A stretch of 30,000 nt of DNA, from positions 1-30,000 of the forward strand of contig JAQGDQ010000868.1 of the NCBI GenBank assembly GCA_030141605.1. Direction: 5' to 3'. Shown in pieces: positions 9,615 through 20,400 of this stretch (position 1 is the stretch's first letter; every line of letters begins with the position of its first letter). The position numbers and the translations under genes are program-made. The DNA is from Tubiluchus corallicola. Lineage: Eukaryota; Priapulida; Priapulimorpha; Priapulimorphida; Tubiluchidae. The notes under the pieces are model-generated. The model was not told the DNA's origin, ran no database searches, and was given only the letters and a program-made list of their open reading frames with translations.

Positions 9615-9945
9615 TGGCCAAAGAAAATTTCAAACAAAGATCTATATGAAAAAATAAAAGAAGAACCTTGGACATGAAAAATAAAAAGACGCCGTTTAAG
9701 ATGGATTGAGCATATGCGTAGACTACCTTATGATATTGCAGTGAAGATAACTCTTCAACAAGCCATAGAACCACCTAAAAAACTTGCAGGAGGACAAATC
9801 TTAACATATTTAGATTTTGCACAGAAAGATTTAAACGCTTCAGCATTGGTCCTTAGAAATAAATCTACTTGGGGCATTGCGGCAAGCAGGGAGTCCTGGC
9901 ATAATGAGGTGAGCAGAATCATGTCACTGGACGTGTGATTCATTG
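9615..9945 (+). pseudogene. LINE relic: endonuclease/RT-type C-terminal tail
   Basis: A conceptual translation with one in-frame stop contains RRRLRWIEHMRRLPYDIA, and later DLNAS, NKSTWGIAASRESWHNEV. This matches the conserved C-terminal pattern of many invertebrate non-LTR retrotransposons, R-R-L-R-W-x-x-H-x-x-R-M/L-P followed by a W..A..R..W...V block. It is a small degenerate fragment abutting the (TCTATG)n tail, so the upstream LINE may have inserted into or next to it. Confidence 0.6.
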
Positions 9946-10374
9946 GATGATGATAATAATGAATTTCCAAACCGATTTGTGTAAAGGTGAGCACTGAGCA
10001 CTGTGAGCAGCCAAATCTTCTACCTCGGCTGAAAAAACTTACACCCAGACAAGGCTTGCAATTCCTATCTCATGACGTTTCTTCACCATGTCACTTTTCT
10101 TGAGTCCATACCACTGCATTCTCTTTAGACGCATGTAAAGGGCAGCATTTGCATGGATGCAATTTCTCTATGCTGCAACAGATGTTTGTGCTACAATAAT
10201 AAAAAATAAAAGATGCTACATACAAGGTAGTGCGATCAGAACTAGCATTAGAATAAATGTGAAAGTAAGTATACTAGCGCAGCCTATTATATCGACTAGA
10301 AGGAACATAATTATGTCAGACGACTTGGGCTTTGACATTGTCACTTGTGATTGATTTTTACGATAGGTGGGCTT

Positions 10375-10800
10375 CTTTTAGCCACGGGGGGGGGGGGAGG
10401 AGCCAGCCCAACTCAGTGCCGGTCCCAAGCCTGGATAAATAGAGAGGGTTAGTGTCAGGTAGGGCATCCACCTGTAAAAACTGCGCCAAAACCTTCTATG
10501 AATGAGCCGGTGAGACTTAAAGGTAATGTCCACAAAGGAGTGGTCAGGCCCGCTCTAATCTATGGGCTGGAATCAGTTTTCTCTAAAGAAGACCGAAGAG
10601 AAAAAAGTTGGTGTGGTGGACATGAGGATGTTGAGAAGGATGGTGAGAATAACAAGAAGAGATAAAATTAAAAATAATAATATCAGAGGAACAGTAAAAG
10701 TAGTGGAAGCCTCGCAAGATTGCGATGGTACGGACACCTGAAAAGAAGAGTCGGTGAAGATCATGTGGGAAGGGAAGACATAAATGAAGAGATGGCCAAC
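10375..10800 (+). pseudogene. LINE relic (RTE/endonuclease-type) with a conserved 3' tail sequence
   Basis: A G-rich run (GGGGGGGGGGAGGAGCC) is followed by GTGCCGGTCCCAAGC, GGATAAAT and AGGGCATCCACCTGTAAAA, a tail sequence shared by many animal RTE-like retroelements. From about 10510 the translation gives NVHKGVVRPALIYGLES, then VDMRMLRRMVRITRRDKIKN, the thumb and C-terminal region of such reverse transcriptases, with a stop and frame damage near 10738. The tail precedes the coding relic, so two fragments of related elements probably lie side by side. No functional protein is expected. Confidence 0.6.
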
Positions 10801-13800
10801 AACAGGAATGTGTGGAGAAGACTCATTTTTGCATTATACTGAGGTGCATTCATATCTATGCAAATATAAACATTGGTTTCGCCAAAAATTTACCCGTTAA
10901 GCAGGGTTGGTGTTGTAAAGGGGTCATTATAACGAGGTTTCCCTGTTGTGTAATACATGCACTATTGTTAATTGTTATTTCACATGCTGCATTGTCTTTG
11001 ATGTGCACAAAAATTTAATTCGTATTTGCATAATTATAGCCTTTGAGTAATGGGATTTTGATGAATTGTATGCTGAAATGCTCATCGTAGCCAGTAGGTA
11101 TGTAACTGTTGCTTATGTTTACATATATATATTTCTTTTTATGACTTTAACAGAATGTGCAGTGCATTAGTTACTTGGAGAAATAATGTTTTCTGTTTCT
11201 CCCGATAGGTGGCAGTGTGATGATGTGAAGTGACTTGGCTATATTTTGAACAATCAACATAAAAGAAATACTGATTACTTGAAAAGCTATTTGTATACAT
11301 AATTATATTTGAATAAAATTGTAAATAGATCACTTTTTAAAATTTATATGGCAGTTGCTATGCACAATCAAAACCGCTTTGATAATCCTGATATGCAGAT
11401 GTAGCATTATGCATACATGTATAAACTTTAGTTATAACTGGAAACTATCTCACTTTTCTATGTTTTAAATTAAAATAACTAATATCTGTATCTTGCAAGT
11501 TTGTTCAAAATTTACACTACATGGGTATCACACACGCATGCACGCACACAGGCACATACACTAATTATTATTATTTTTTGCATATTCATAAAGTGTTACA
11601 ATAGTTTATTTAGATATGGGTTAAATGTAACCAATTTATACAAGACAAATTTTAATAGGAAACAAATTTAGAAGACGTTTTTGGAAACTAGCATGTTGTT
11701 ACACATGACCCAGCAGAACCAAGAAAACGGTTCTAGACGTTGCATGTAATCCTCTGAAAGCAAAAGATTTTTGTAAAATTAAGAGAAATCTTGAGAGCCA
11801 ATGAGTTTTTATAGCGCATTTCTTTAGACTGCTTACATGTTGAAGTTTTTTGCAAAAGGTTATTTTTCCCAAACCACTGCTTCTGGTGCTAGGAATGTGT
11901 CAATTGTCTAATGAATAATGCCTATTAATGTTCTTGTTGTTTTCTGTTCTCAGAGCTTTCGAATCAGGGCTGCATTATCAGAAGGTGCTTTATATTATGT
12001 GACATAAAGAGGTTCAGTTTGTATATCAGGCAGCTTGCCAATAGTTATAATGTTAACTATATAAGATAGTTTGCAGAAAATTTACTTTTGGCAATTAACT
12101 CATGTGCAATTGATTAATATAAATTAAGAGGTTTGGTTAGGTTGTTCAAGAGCAGTTTGCGCATAATTCAAGGTATTTACTTAGCTTCCATGCATTTCTA
12201 TTTTGTTTCAACAGTAACTAGATTATTCACGTATTCCGCTTTTTAATTTTTAGCAATGCAGCTTATTATAGTCAATACCGTTTCGCATCAGTAGTTTAGG
12301 TCCATCAAGGTGCACACGAGGAATGCGCGTAATTATCTCTGGTTGCTATGCGTGCGAATTTTCTGATGGAGTGTTTTATTGCAGTTACCAAGGTAAATAA
12401 TAGTTTCCTTTGAACGTGTTTTCTTTTCGTTCATGCCTTTAAAAGTCACCACCGTTTTTGTTTCACGTGTGTTAGCGTTCTGTTATTAAAGTGGATATTA
12501 TTTCACCTTGTCAGTAATTGTTGTTTTAGAACATGGAAGATCGGTGTTTATGACAGCTTTTGTTACTGTAGTGTTATTGTTAGCGTTACGTTTAATGTTA
12601 GTCAGGCAGAGTTACACTTACGGCATTGGTAAACTAAAGATAATTGACAATTGTCTTTGGTCATTGACTCGCAGTAGGGTATGTTTCTCAACTTAACGTT
12701 AACCCTAAACTTATCCTAAAATAAAAATAATGGAAACTTTGAAACGGTTGATATTAACTCGCATGGTGCGTATGTATGGTACATTCGTACTACTTGATAT
12801 GTTACAAAAAATTGAACCTACCAAATTTAGGGACTGAATGGGCTCGCATACAGATCCTGGTTCTTTGCGTGTGATGTGGCAGCAGAAATCGGACAGTGAG
12901 ATGTCTGTTTCAGGTTAACTATTTACATGCAAATAATGATGTTAAAAGTTTTTGGACTTTTGGAAGTGAAAATCTTGAAAGTTGAAGCAGCGATAGTAAT
13001 GACCAACTTGTATAAACTGCAAAAAATTATTACATGTTCCATAAAATTGTTACTTGTCTGGGTACAAGAATTGTTGTTAGACAGGATTAATGCCTCTCAA
13101 TCTTATTTGAACAACGGCGCATAAGGGGTGAGCTTCAGACAAAAATTAGAAATGATTCATCACATATTAGTTGTAGTGATGCTTATTAATTGGGTGTAAG
13201 TTTGTCAAACAGGCTGCTGGAATCAGCTGTAGCTTCAGTAGCAAATTTGTACTGAGATATGCAATTGAGTTTAATTATTCATACTATTGCGAGTTCATAT
13301 TTAAACAAATTGTGTACAGATATGAGTTTGAATTGGTGACAAGTGCAGCAGCATACCTGGACCCTACGATCCCATTGTGAATCTGATCGCTTACCACAAT
13401 CCAGATCTGGCAAGTGTATATAGGTGTGAGCAGCATTGCTTTTATAGCATAATAAGAGCATTAATAATAAACACCTATACATAAACAATAATTAATCTGT
13501 AATTTTTTGTACCCTATTTAAATACTGAAAAGCTGTCCGACACCATGTGCTGATCTTACTGTTTTGATTCAGAAGCTATCAGACTACGTATGCCATCTTA
13601 AGTAAACAAATCCAGACTTGTGTATTGGAAAGCGAGTAAACCCATTATAGTGTGGGTAAGTTGCAAAAGCATGTGAGAGAGTTTGTCTAATTAAAGCAAA
13701 AGTGTTCCCCGTGTTGGAAAATTAGGTCTAGAAAGTGTAGCAGAGTTTTTTACTGTTATGCTCAGAAATGTTGTTTTTTTGTTTATTCTTGAAAAATGTA

Positions 13801-14138
13801 TATAAATATAGCTGGTAACTGGATTTCATGGAATTAATACAAATTCTTGTTTTTTGCCAGTAAGTCTTAATGTGTATTATTTCAATGCAGCAGACAAATT
13901 AGCTGAAACTGCAAATGTTGGTGCTGCGTATTACGCTTAACGTTCGGTTTTTGCAAATTTGAATTTTTTCTTATAGTTCAGACTATCATACACAGCTATT
14001 TTCATTATAAATCAAGTCATATTAGGGCTTGAAAAGATTTATCAAAATGGTGTCAAGTTTATCTGTTCGAACATTTCCAAAAAAAAATATACGAATACTT
14101 AAATTTACGAATCCAATTTTTTAATTTGTAGCTTTTAA
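10801..14138. other. Intergenic AT-rich stretch, no supported gene
   Basis: No recognisable coding domain, RNA gene or transposon core is visible. A short GTCATTATAACGAGGTTTCC near 10923 resembles the inverted ends of the pogo-like MITEs elsewhere in the window but has no partner. A 50-nt minus-strand stretch at about 13360-13409 has exon-like splice sites but no connection to either gene. Confidence 0.6.
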
Positions 14139-14575
14139 CAGGGTTCCACGGTTGGGAAAATCGTTGAAAATACAGGCTGTTCTGGATTCGAACGTCAGAC
14201 TGAAAGACAATTTGGTAAAAAGTCAGGGAAAAGGATGAAAATGGGGCAGAAAGTCAGGAAAATTGGGAAGGGTTGCAAAAATAATTACTGTGAACCGGTA
14301 TTTTTTCAAATATATTTTTCAGTGATTCGTGTTCAAATAAACTTTTTCTATGGCAGGCTCCCAGTTTTGATTTATGTGCCAAAACTCATAATTGGCGACA
14401 CATTGTATATCAGTATATATACGAATGTCCATACACAAAAACGTTTGAATATGCATACTGTTGGTGTAACTTCTTCTGCTTATCTTGGTCATACAAAATC
14501 AATGTTTGGTCAGGGAAAACTTATGGAAAAGTCAGGAAGGTTTATTTTAAAATTCCGCATGAACCCCGTTTTACG
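14139..14575 (+). repeat. Dispersed repeat, CAGGGTT family, copy 2
   Basis: It begins CAGGGTTCCACGGTTGGGAA, contains ATACAGGCT and GTCAGGAAAA, and near its end has GTCAGGGAAAAC, GGAAAAGTCAGGAAGG and then GAACCCCG. The first part aligns in order with the minus-strand copy ending at 1262. A CAGGG.../...CCCCG pair suggests a decayed hAT-type element, but I do not see a convincing 8-bp duplication. Confidence 0.4.
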
Positions 14576-14600
14576 TGTTAATAAGACTGTAATTATTAAA

Positions 14601-15143
14601 ACTACGGCGATATTACATTGAAAACACCGGTTCCCATCTGATCACCGAAGTTAAGCAATGTAGAGCCTGATTAGAACTTTGATGGGTGACCGCCTAGAAA
14701 TATCAGGTGCTGTAGGTTTGCAGGATGCCGACACTGTATCTCGGCACTAGGCGGAAGAGCTGTACAAGCAGCCAACGGCTAGAGGGCGGAGGAGGTCAAG
14801 TGACCCAACGGCCATGTGTAGAGGAGTAAACCTTCCAAATCAGGAGTGGAGCCCCGAAGGCGGACCAGTGCAGCATGCTCACTGACTCCAGCAGCTCCTG
14901 CAGCCAACCTGGTACCAAACGTGTCGCTCCGCTTTCTTTTGGACTTCACCAGCGAGGAAGAGAGAGGGTTCCTGTTGTCTGGGCAACTCAGGATCTCCAT
15001 ACACCTTGCCCAGGCGTGCGCCCTGGAGACGTTCAAAAATCGCACTGCTCAGTCACAGTCGACGCTGCAGCTCCATCAATGTGATCAATGACTGACTCTC
15101 TTGGCGCACACTCCATTGTCTTCAGAGATAGAAGGATGCCAAC
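14601..15143 (+). mobile_element. 5S-rRNA-headed SINE, plus-strand copy
   Basis: The first 120 bases follow 5S rRNA from end to end: TACGGCGATATTACATTG, GAAAACACCGG, GAAGTTAAGCA, GATGGGTGACCGCC and GGTGCTGTAGG. They carry scattered substitutions and cover the internal Pol III promoter region (A box, intermediate element, C box). About 420 bp of unrelated body follows, ending GGATGCCAAC. An 11-bp target duplication with one mismatch flanks it: AATTATTAAAA at 14591-14601 and AATTATCAAAA at 15145-15155. A second full copy lies inverted at 27623-28152. This is a SINE3-type retroposon, not a functional 5S gene. Short open frames within the body are accidental. Confidence 0.9.
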
Positions 15144-15546
15144 CAATTATCAAAAGTTAAATTTTAACTGAAAGTCTTAACTTTAATTTAAATTGAAGCT
15201 GAACTAACTAAAAGTGCTGTGCAACTCTAGAGAGTTTCTGCTTAAAACAGTCACATCAATTGAAATTTACACTGGCAGATCTGTATCCCCGGGATGCATC
15301 CCGTAAAAGTTCAACCTTATAGAACCTTAATCTTTATGCGTGTATAAATTTAACCATGAATTGAGTCAGTTTTCTTACTTTGTTGTTAAAGAAAATGATT
15401 TTGATTAGTTGTGTTGAATACATCTTATTTTTCCTATCATTTAGGTAATTTACGCACCAAATTTAGTATAAGAAATTGCATGCAAGAAGTCTGCACTAAG
15501 ACCTGCACTAGGATTTCTACAACAAGACATGCTCATAGTTGAGTTG

Positions 15547-15603
15547 ATGAATCTTCATGTTCAAGGAAAAGAACATTATCACTGCTACTGGAAACGATCT
15601 TGA
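15547..15603 (+). promoter_or_regulatory. Candidate uORF overlapping the WSC-gene start codon
   Basis: An ATG at 15547 opens 18 codons (MNLHVQGKEHYHCYWKRS) and stops at TGA 15601-15603. The A of that stop is the A of the main ATG (TGATG). If this stretch is in the mRNA, the main frame would be reached by reinitiation or leaky scanning. The transcript start is unknown, so this is conditional. Confidence 0.35.
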
Positions 15604-15645
15604 TGCAAACCTTGTTCTTGGTGCTGCAAATTTCTGTTTCACTTG
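15603..15645 (+). CDS. WSC-domain gene, exon 1: initiator and signal peptide
   Basis: The ATG opens MQTLFLVLQISVSL and the exon ends with one base at donor CACTTG|GTAAGT (phase 1). Joining to the phase-1 exon at 18807 makes a valine, then F-A-E-D: MQTLFLVLQISVSLVFA followed by EDRHEY. That is a complete signal peptide with a plausible cleavage site after V-F-A, immediately before the first WSC domain. The junction codon, phase and biology all agree, which makes chance unlikely even though the exon is only 43 nt. The 3.2-kb first intron contains several dispersed repeats. Confidence 0.72.
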
Positions 15646-16409
15646 GTAAGTTCAACACAGATAATAAACGCTTACAATTCTCTATATCTGTTATATACAG
15701 TCACATAAGAACAATAATTACGTGCTTAGTGGCTGAAGTTAAGAAATGCCAAGCTTGGTTGGTAAGTCATTTAGTCATAAGTCATTTATTTCACATTACA
15801 CATTTACAATAGTTTCATGTACAATATCTAGTGAAAGAGCCTACAATGAATGTAATACAAATAAGAAATACTGCACAGGAAAAGCCTCAAACACTGTTCA
15901 CTTATACACGAAGGTAAATGTGTTGCGGGCAATGAAGAAGCTTGTTAAATTGTCCCACACAGTGATAGAAAAAAAAGTAATGGAGATAATCTGAAAATTT
16001 AAAGTGAATCGTGATAAAAAAAACATTAGCGCTTAAAATGGAATGATGTAATGAATGAAGCTCATATATACTATTTTGATGTAGCAAATGGATGGATAAT
16101 TGCCAAAAGAGCTCTTTCTGGATTGCTTCATCAGCCATTTTGAATCCTCATTTCTCTTTCATTGAAGGAGGGTTACTAAAACACCTCCGAGTTAGTTTAA
16201 TGTTTTAGCTTTGCTTAAAAAAGGATTACGTTAGTTTTTGTGAGTACTTATGTGAGTACTTATGTGAGTACTTAACAAAGAGTAAAGACGTCAGTTGTTG
16301 CAGCCTACAGGTTTAGAATCTAAAGCCATCCTGTTCTTCAAACAAAGCTTTCCTTGTATGTAATAATTGCAAAGCTTTTTCTACAAAGTTTACTAGCCAT
16401 TATTATTTG

Positions 16410-16805
16410 AACGCTCGAATTCGATTCGAACGAGTTTTTTTAGTTCGAACTCGATTCAGATCTAAAACTCTAGATTCGAATAATTCAGCACTTCAATCAC
16501 ACATGTTTCTGATCATTAAAACGATTGAAACATCATGCAATTAGCATAATTTAGCTGTGATTTCTGTGCACAATTTTAAACAAATTACTAGTCTTTTTAT
16601 TGCAGAACAAAATCTAGTGATATGCATTATCTTTGTAAGACTAATTTTTACTGTTTTTTTCGAAAACTCGTTCAAAAATTGTTCAATCTCAATTCGAATT
16701 CGGTTCGAATTCGAAACACTGAAGCTTGGTTCGATTCGAATTCGAACGTCACAAATTCAGTTTGATTCAAATTCGCTTTCTGATAGAGAATGCTCACTCC
16801 TAGCC
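16410..16805 (+). repeat. TTCGAA-rich dispersed repeat, copy B
   Basis: This is the opposite-orientation counterpart of 3985-4295. Shared core words include CTCTAGATTCGAATAATTCAGC, TAATTTAGCTGTGATTTCTG and TGCAGAACAAAATCTAGTGA, each matched in reverse complement. The right end (near 16745) extends through more TTCGAA words to GAATGCTCACTCCTAG. It lies in intron 1 of the WSC gene. The open frame across it is not conserved between the copies. Confidence 0.6.
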
Positions 16806-17034
16806 AATATGAAACAAGATGAATGTCAGTCCAACTGCTCGAAAGACTGTCGTAAAAATTTCAATTAATTTTTTAATACTTTTCAACATCAAATGTTTGT
16901 TTTGTACCTGTAGTACACACTAGATAGAGAGAAAGAAGTAACGTTTTAATAAATAGTCCAATAAGTTTACAATAAAAAAATTCTGTCATCAAAAGTTCGA
17001 CCATCCTGGGTGGTTTCACGCATTTACAACTTTA

Positions 17035-17768
17035 TGTCACAGATTCTCGTGACTGAGTTCAACTCTGCTGCTAGACTTTTCATTTACAGTATTGCTAGCT
17101 AGTTTATTGCAGCTTCTACAAGTTTTGCAAATCTACCTAGAGTCGTTCAGACTTAAGAGTTGTTTAGATTATTTTAACTTTGAATTATTATTATTTTTTT
17201 TTGCTTCATTCTAAAGCTGTAAATTCCATCGTCACCTTTGTACAGGTGACCATTTGACGCTTACTATTCCTACAAGCAAACGTCATATGATCCGCCTAAT
17301 TTGTCAGGTTATTTTTTCCTTTTTAACAGTTTTTTTAATAGTCATGTGCTGATTTGCGCGTTATATATCTAACATTAGTGCATGGTGCTCATTGCACTAA
17401 CTATGTGATAATCAGTGATTAATTTTATGGTTGGTTGTCCTGTGTACTTAGTGTTAGAGCTGTGATGAAAAGTAACCATGTAAATGCGCCAAACCATGTA
17501 AATGTGCCAAATCATGTCAGGTACAATAAATTATATTTTGGGTGGTCACTCTTTTAATTATATAGTTGTGCGGTTTTTCTTGCTCACAAAATCATGAATT
17601 AATCTAAACTACGCACTTTAATAACAGCAAAACATTTTAATTAACAACTCTCAGACGTAAGCGTTATGCATCTCCTTGTATAAAAAAGCAAATTAGACTA
17701 TATATATATTTCTACCTATTTGTTTGAATTCTAATCAAGTATAAAACTAGGCTGATGCCTCTCACACA
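17035..17768 (+). repeat. Dispersed LTR-like repeat, copy B
   Basis: It begins TGTCACAGATTCTCGTGACT and follows copy A (3337-3925) through CATTTACAG, ACCTAGAGT, ATCGTCACC, TTGTACAGG, AATAAATTATATTTTGGG and GTAAGCGTTATGCATC. It is longer because of an insertion around 17360-17510 that includes a short repeat of CCATGTAAATG. The copies are well diverged and in the same orientation, 13.7 kb apart. They are unlikely to be the two ends of one element, since two genes and many other repeats lie between them. Confidence 0.55.
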
Positions 17769-18064
17769 AAAGTCTGAAAGAAAAAGCATTGTTCGCTTTC
17801 TACTAGAAGACAAAAGTTGACAAACGTGGTGTTCTGATATGTACATTGAATGTTGTACAGTATGTAGAAGATTGTCTTGTTTCAACAGCACACAACATTC
17901 CGTGAGCATGTTGCACGTGTTTGCAAATGTGAAAATGAAAGTACAATGCTGCATACTGTACAACATTCACAGTGTCATTTACAAAGACTCGACAAATTTT
18001 ATGTTTAAAATTGAAATTTCAAGATTACTGCTGTGTTCACGCATGAAATCTCTCTTTGTGTACA

Positions 18065-18235
18065 CAAACACAATAAATGAATGCCTCTGAACTGAGAGGT
18101 ACGGCACCTGTTTTTTGCACAACAGTTTTCTGAGGTGCAGGCGATAGTCCCCATCTAATTAGGAATGCATGTAAGAACTGGCCGTGCAAAGTTTTATTAC
18201 AATGCTGCGGTAATAATTCTTTCATGTAAGTCATT
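18065..18235 (-). repeat. Dispersed repeat, copy 2 of a pair with 6775-6968
   Basis: It aligns in order with the stretch in the first intron of the minus-strand gene (GCCTCTGAACTGAGAG, CAGGCGATAGTCCCCATCTAA, GCGGTAATAATTCTTTCA). No coding content is supported. Confidence 0.5.
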
Positions 18236-18596
18236 CGTTAAGCAATAATGAGTTCCCATTCAATATGTTACAGAGTAGATTGTTTTGAGATATAGTATAG
18301 GATTAGGTCAAGTTTTGTTTTTAATTGTAAGTAAGTATCTTTCTTTCTTTATTTATCACCTTTTTTTACAAGACAAACACAATGCATGGTACGATAATAT
18401 GATAATATGATACAAAGTGACAAGGTTATTAAATGAATAAATTATCTGAGTTAATGATGTTCAAGTGATTGGTGAAAGGGTGGCGAAAAACTAAAAGTTA
18501 CCAAAGTCAACCACCCTGTAAGTAATATTACTATTATTAATTAGTCATATGCGCAATTATCTTCATGAAGATTTTCAGTATGAATAGTACTAATGG

Positions 18597-18778
18597 CTAC
18601 ATATATATATTTATACATACATATATATACGTATATACACATAGATACACGTGCATATATTATATACCCATGCGCTTATTTATGCGCATATACATACACA
18701 CATGTATATATATATATATGTTCATATATACACATACATACACACATACATATACACATAAATATGAGTATATATGTG
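18597..18778. repeat. TA/CA-rich microsatellite
   Basis: Alternating ACATATATATA, ATACACAT and TATATATATATATG words end 28 bp before the acceptor of the first WSC exon. The tyrosine/isoleucine/histidine frames across it are by-products of the dinucleotide composition. Confidence 0.92.
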
Positions 18779-18806
18779 CTTTAGTTTTCTGTTGCTTTAT
18801 CTTCAG

Positions 18807-19154
18807 TGTTTGCTGAGGACCGGCATGAGTATCGGGGATGCTGGGAGTTTAGCATCGCATTGACTGGCGCTTTTTCTAAAACGTTCGATAATTTGCCAAT
18901 TGCTTCACCGTATGAGTGCATCTCACAGTGCAGGAAATTCAGTCGGCGCCGTGAAACACTTCCGAATAGGAAAAATCCCACTCCGGAATGGCAGTCCTAT
19001 TTTGCAATGTTTGATGGTTCGCATGCGTGTCATTGTGACGATCTGTGGGGACTTTCAAAGATCAAGCAGGGGTCGGCGCTGTCGTGCCCGAAATGCGTGG
19101 GTGGTGGATATTGTAGTGCAGACGTGAAAAATTTAGCAGTCTATGACACTGGAG
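18807..19154 (+). CDS. WSC-domain gene, exon 2: WSC domain 1
   Basis: The acceptor TTGCTTTATCTTCAG|TG and donor GGAG|GTAATA bound a 348-nt exon, phase 1 on both sides. After EDRHE it encodes a WSC domain: YRGCWEF, then PYECISQCRKF, FAMFDGSHACHCDD, CPKCVGGGYCSADVKNLAVY. This follows the family pattern of G-C-W/Y near the start, a C-x-x-x-C helix, an aromatic strand leading to C-x-C, and late cysteines ending in a V-Y strand. WSC domains are disulfide-rich carbohydrate-binding modules found in fungal stress sensors and, in animals, in Kremen and polycystin-1. The loop between the second and third cysteines is long and basic (KFSRRRETLPNRKN). Expected location is extracellular. Confidence 0.85.
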
Positions 19155-19896
19155 GTAATATTCAATAGACTGTATCAATCATTTTCTACTTTTGTGAGAC
19201 TACTACTTCATGATGCCCAAAGTCAAAAAATTCATGTTTGAGTAGCTTTATTACGTTTTATCTGTAAGAAAAATCATAACAAAATATAACAAACTAATTT
19301 GAGCAAAAAAGAAACAAAGAAATTAATAATAAAGTGAGACTGAATAATCAAAATAAACTTACATCATGGCTCTACTACTCTTGACAAATAAATGGTTTAA
19401 CTGAAACAAACAACAACAACAACAACAACAACTCTCTTAGCCAAGAACAGAGTGCCAACTAGCCAGGTAAACTAGCTCTGTCAGTAGAGCATGACAGAAA
19501 GAAGCCAAGTCAAGACATACATACATGAATGCAGTTAAAAAGGACAGTATAGGGAGGTTTACAGAATGAGAGAACACTGAAGTACAACCTAAAATCCTTC
19601 ACAACTTTGTGAACTACCAAATTTAAACAAAGGAAAACTCTTCACTTACATTAGGGATATTAACGATAACGATACATGTGGATAATTATCGATTATCCTA
19701 TCGATACGAAAAATTAATTGTGGAAATTTTGAAGATATGCAGTTTTGCTTCACTAAAAAAATCACAAAAACTATTTTTTGGGTTTTTGTAATGTAGTAAA
19801 GACACTCACATATATAAACTAACTAATAATTACCAATAACACAGCCCATAGCAAGGAAAAACATTGTAGTGTCTCATGTGTGTTGTAGCTTCTCTC
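19155..19896. other. Intron 2, left part
   Basis: AT-rich sequence with a short (CAA)n run at about 19411-19433. I see no exon or recognisable repeat besides these. Confidence 0.6.
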
Positions 19897-20319
19897 CAGG
19901 GGCGGAACTAGGGGGGGAGCGAGGGGGGCGCGTGCCCCCTGCAAAATCGGACAAATAATTTTTTTGCAGTGAAAATTGCAGTTCGCATGTAATCATTTTC
20001 AATATGAATTAGAATTAGGTAAAAAAATGTTTGGTAGCTTCAGTGTATTATTTTCTTAAAACTTGTGTGTGATAAATTTCTGTAAATAACAATTTAGTTA
20101 GAGGCACATTAATAACGTTAGGTTAACTGAGAGTTAATTTTCTCATTATTGCTTTGTCTGCTACGCCGTCCTACACACGCTAATTATAGGTCTGCATGCA
20201 GTATAAAAGCGGTTAAAATTGGCTTAACCATTATTTAACCACTTTGGATACCTCGCCCTCCCACCCCCCAGAAAATTTTTGCGCCCCCCCCCTGCTTGCC
20301 ACATCTAGTTCCGACCCTG
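19897..20319. mobile_element. hAT-like MITE with GGGGGC-rich ends
   Basis: The left end is CAGGGGCGGAACTAGGGGGG and the right end CTAGTTCCGACCCTG, an inverted pair with one mismatch. The flanks are an 8-bp near-duplication: cttctctc (19889-19896) and cttctatc (20320-20327), 7 of 8. The terminal motif and duplication length identify a hAT-superfamily non-autonomous element, 423 bp, with no coding capacity. It lies 81 bp upstream of the WSC2 exon, close enough to the acceptor to include part of the branch-point region's upstream context. Confidence 0.87.
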
Positions 20320-20400
20320 CTTCTATCCTTAATAATACATTTTGCAGGTCTTTTAAAATCTGATTATGTCCTATTAATTATGATAACTATTCATTCTTAG

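Noticed and set aside
12508-12696. 62-codon frame with a hydrophobic N-terminal stretch that could mimic a signal peptide
   Set aside because: No phase-compatible donor linked to a downstream exon could be found; the WSC gene already has a well-fitting signal exon at 15603.
13360-13409. Minus-strand 50-nt stretch with acceptor-like CACTTGCCAG and donor-like CAG|GTATGC, one frame giving LDCGKRSDSQWDRRVQ
   Set aside because: It lies upstream of the signal-peptide exon of the minus-strand gene, connects to no other exon in this window, and a second frame is also open. Too little support for an exon.
14601-14720. Functional 5S rRNA gene
   Set aside because: The 5S-like sequence has many substitutions, is joined to a shared non-5S body, and is flanked by a target duplication. 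It is a SINE head.
14779-15091. Several overlapping open frames on both strands, recurring at 27682-27876
   Set aside because: They lie inside the 5S-headed SINE body; the frames differ between the two copies.
3337-17768. One large LTR retrotransposon bounded by the two LTR-like repeats
   Set aside because: The two copies are strongly diverged and the interval contains genes and unrelated repeats but no gag or pol. They are independent copies.
18565-18816. Tyrosine/isoleucine/histidine-rich open frames
   Set aside because: Produced by the TA/CA microsatellite immediately before the WSC1 acceptor.
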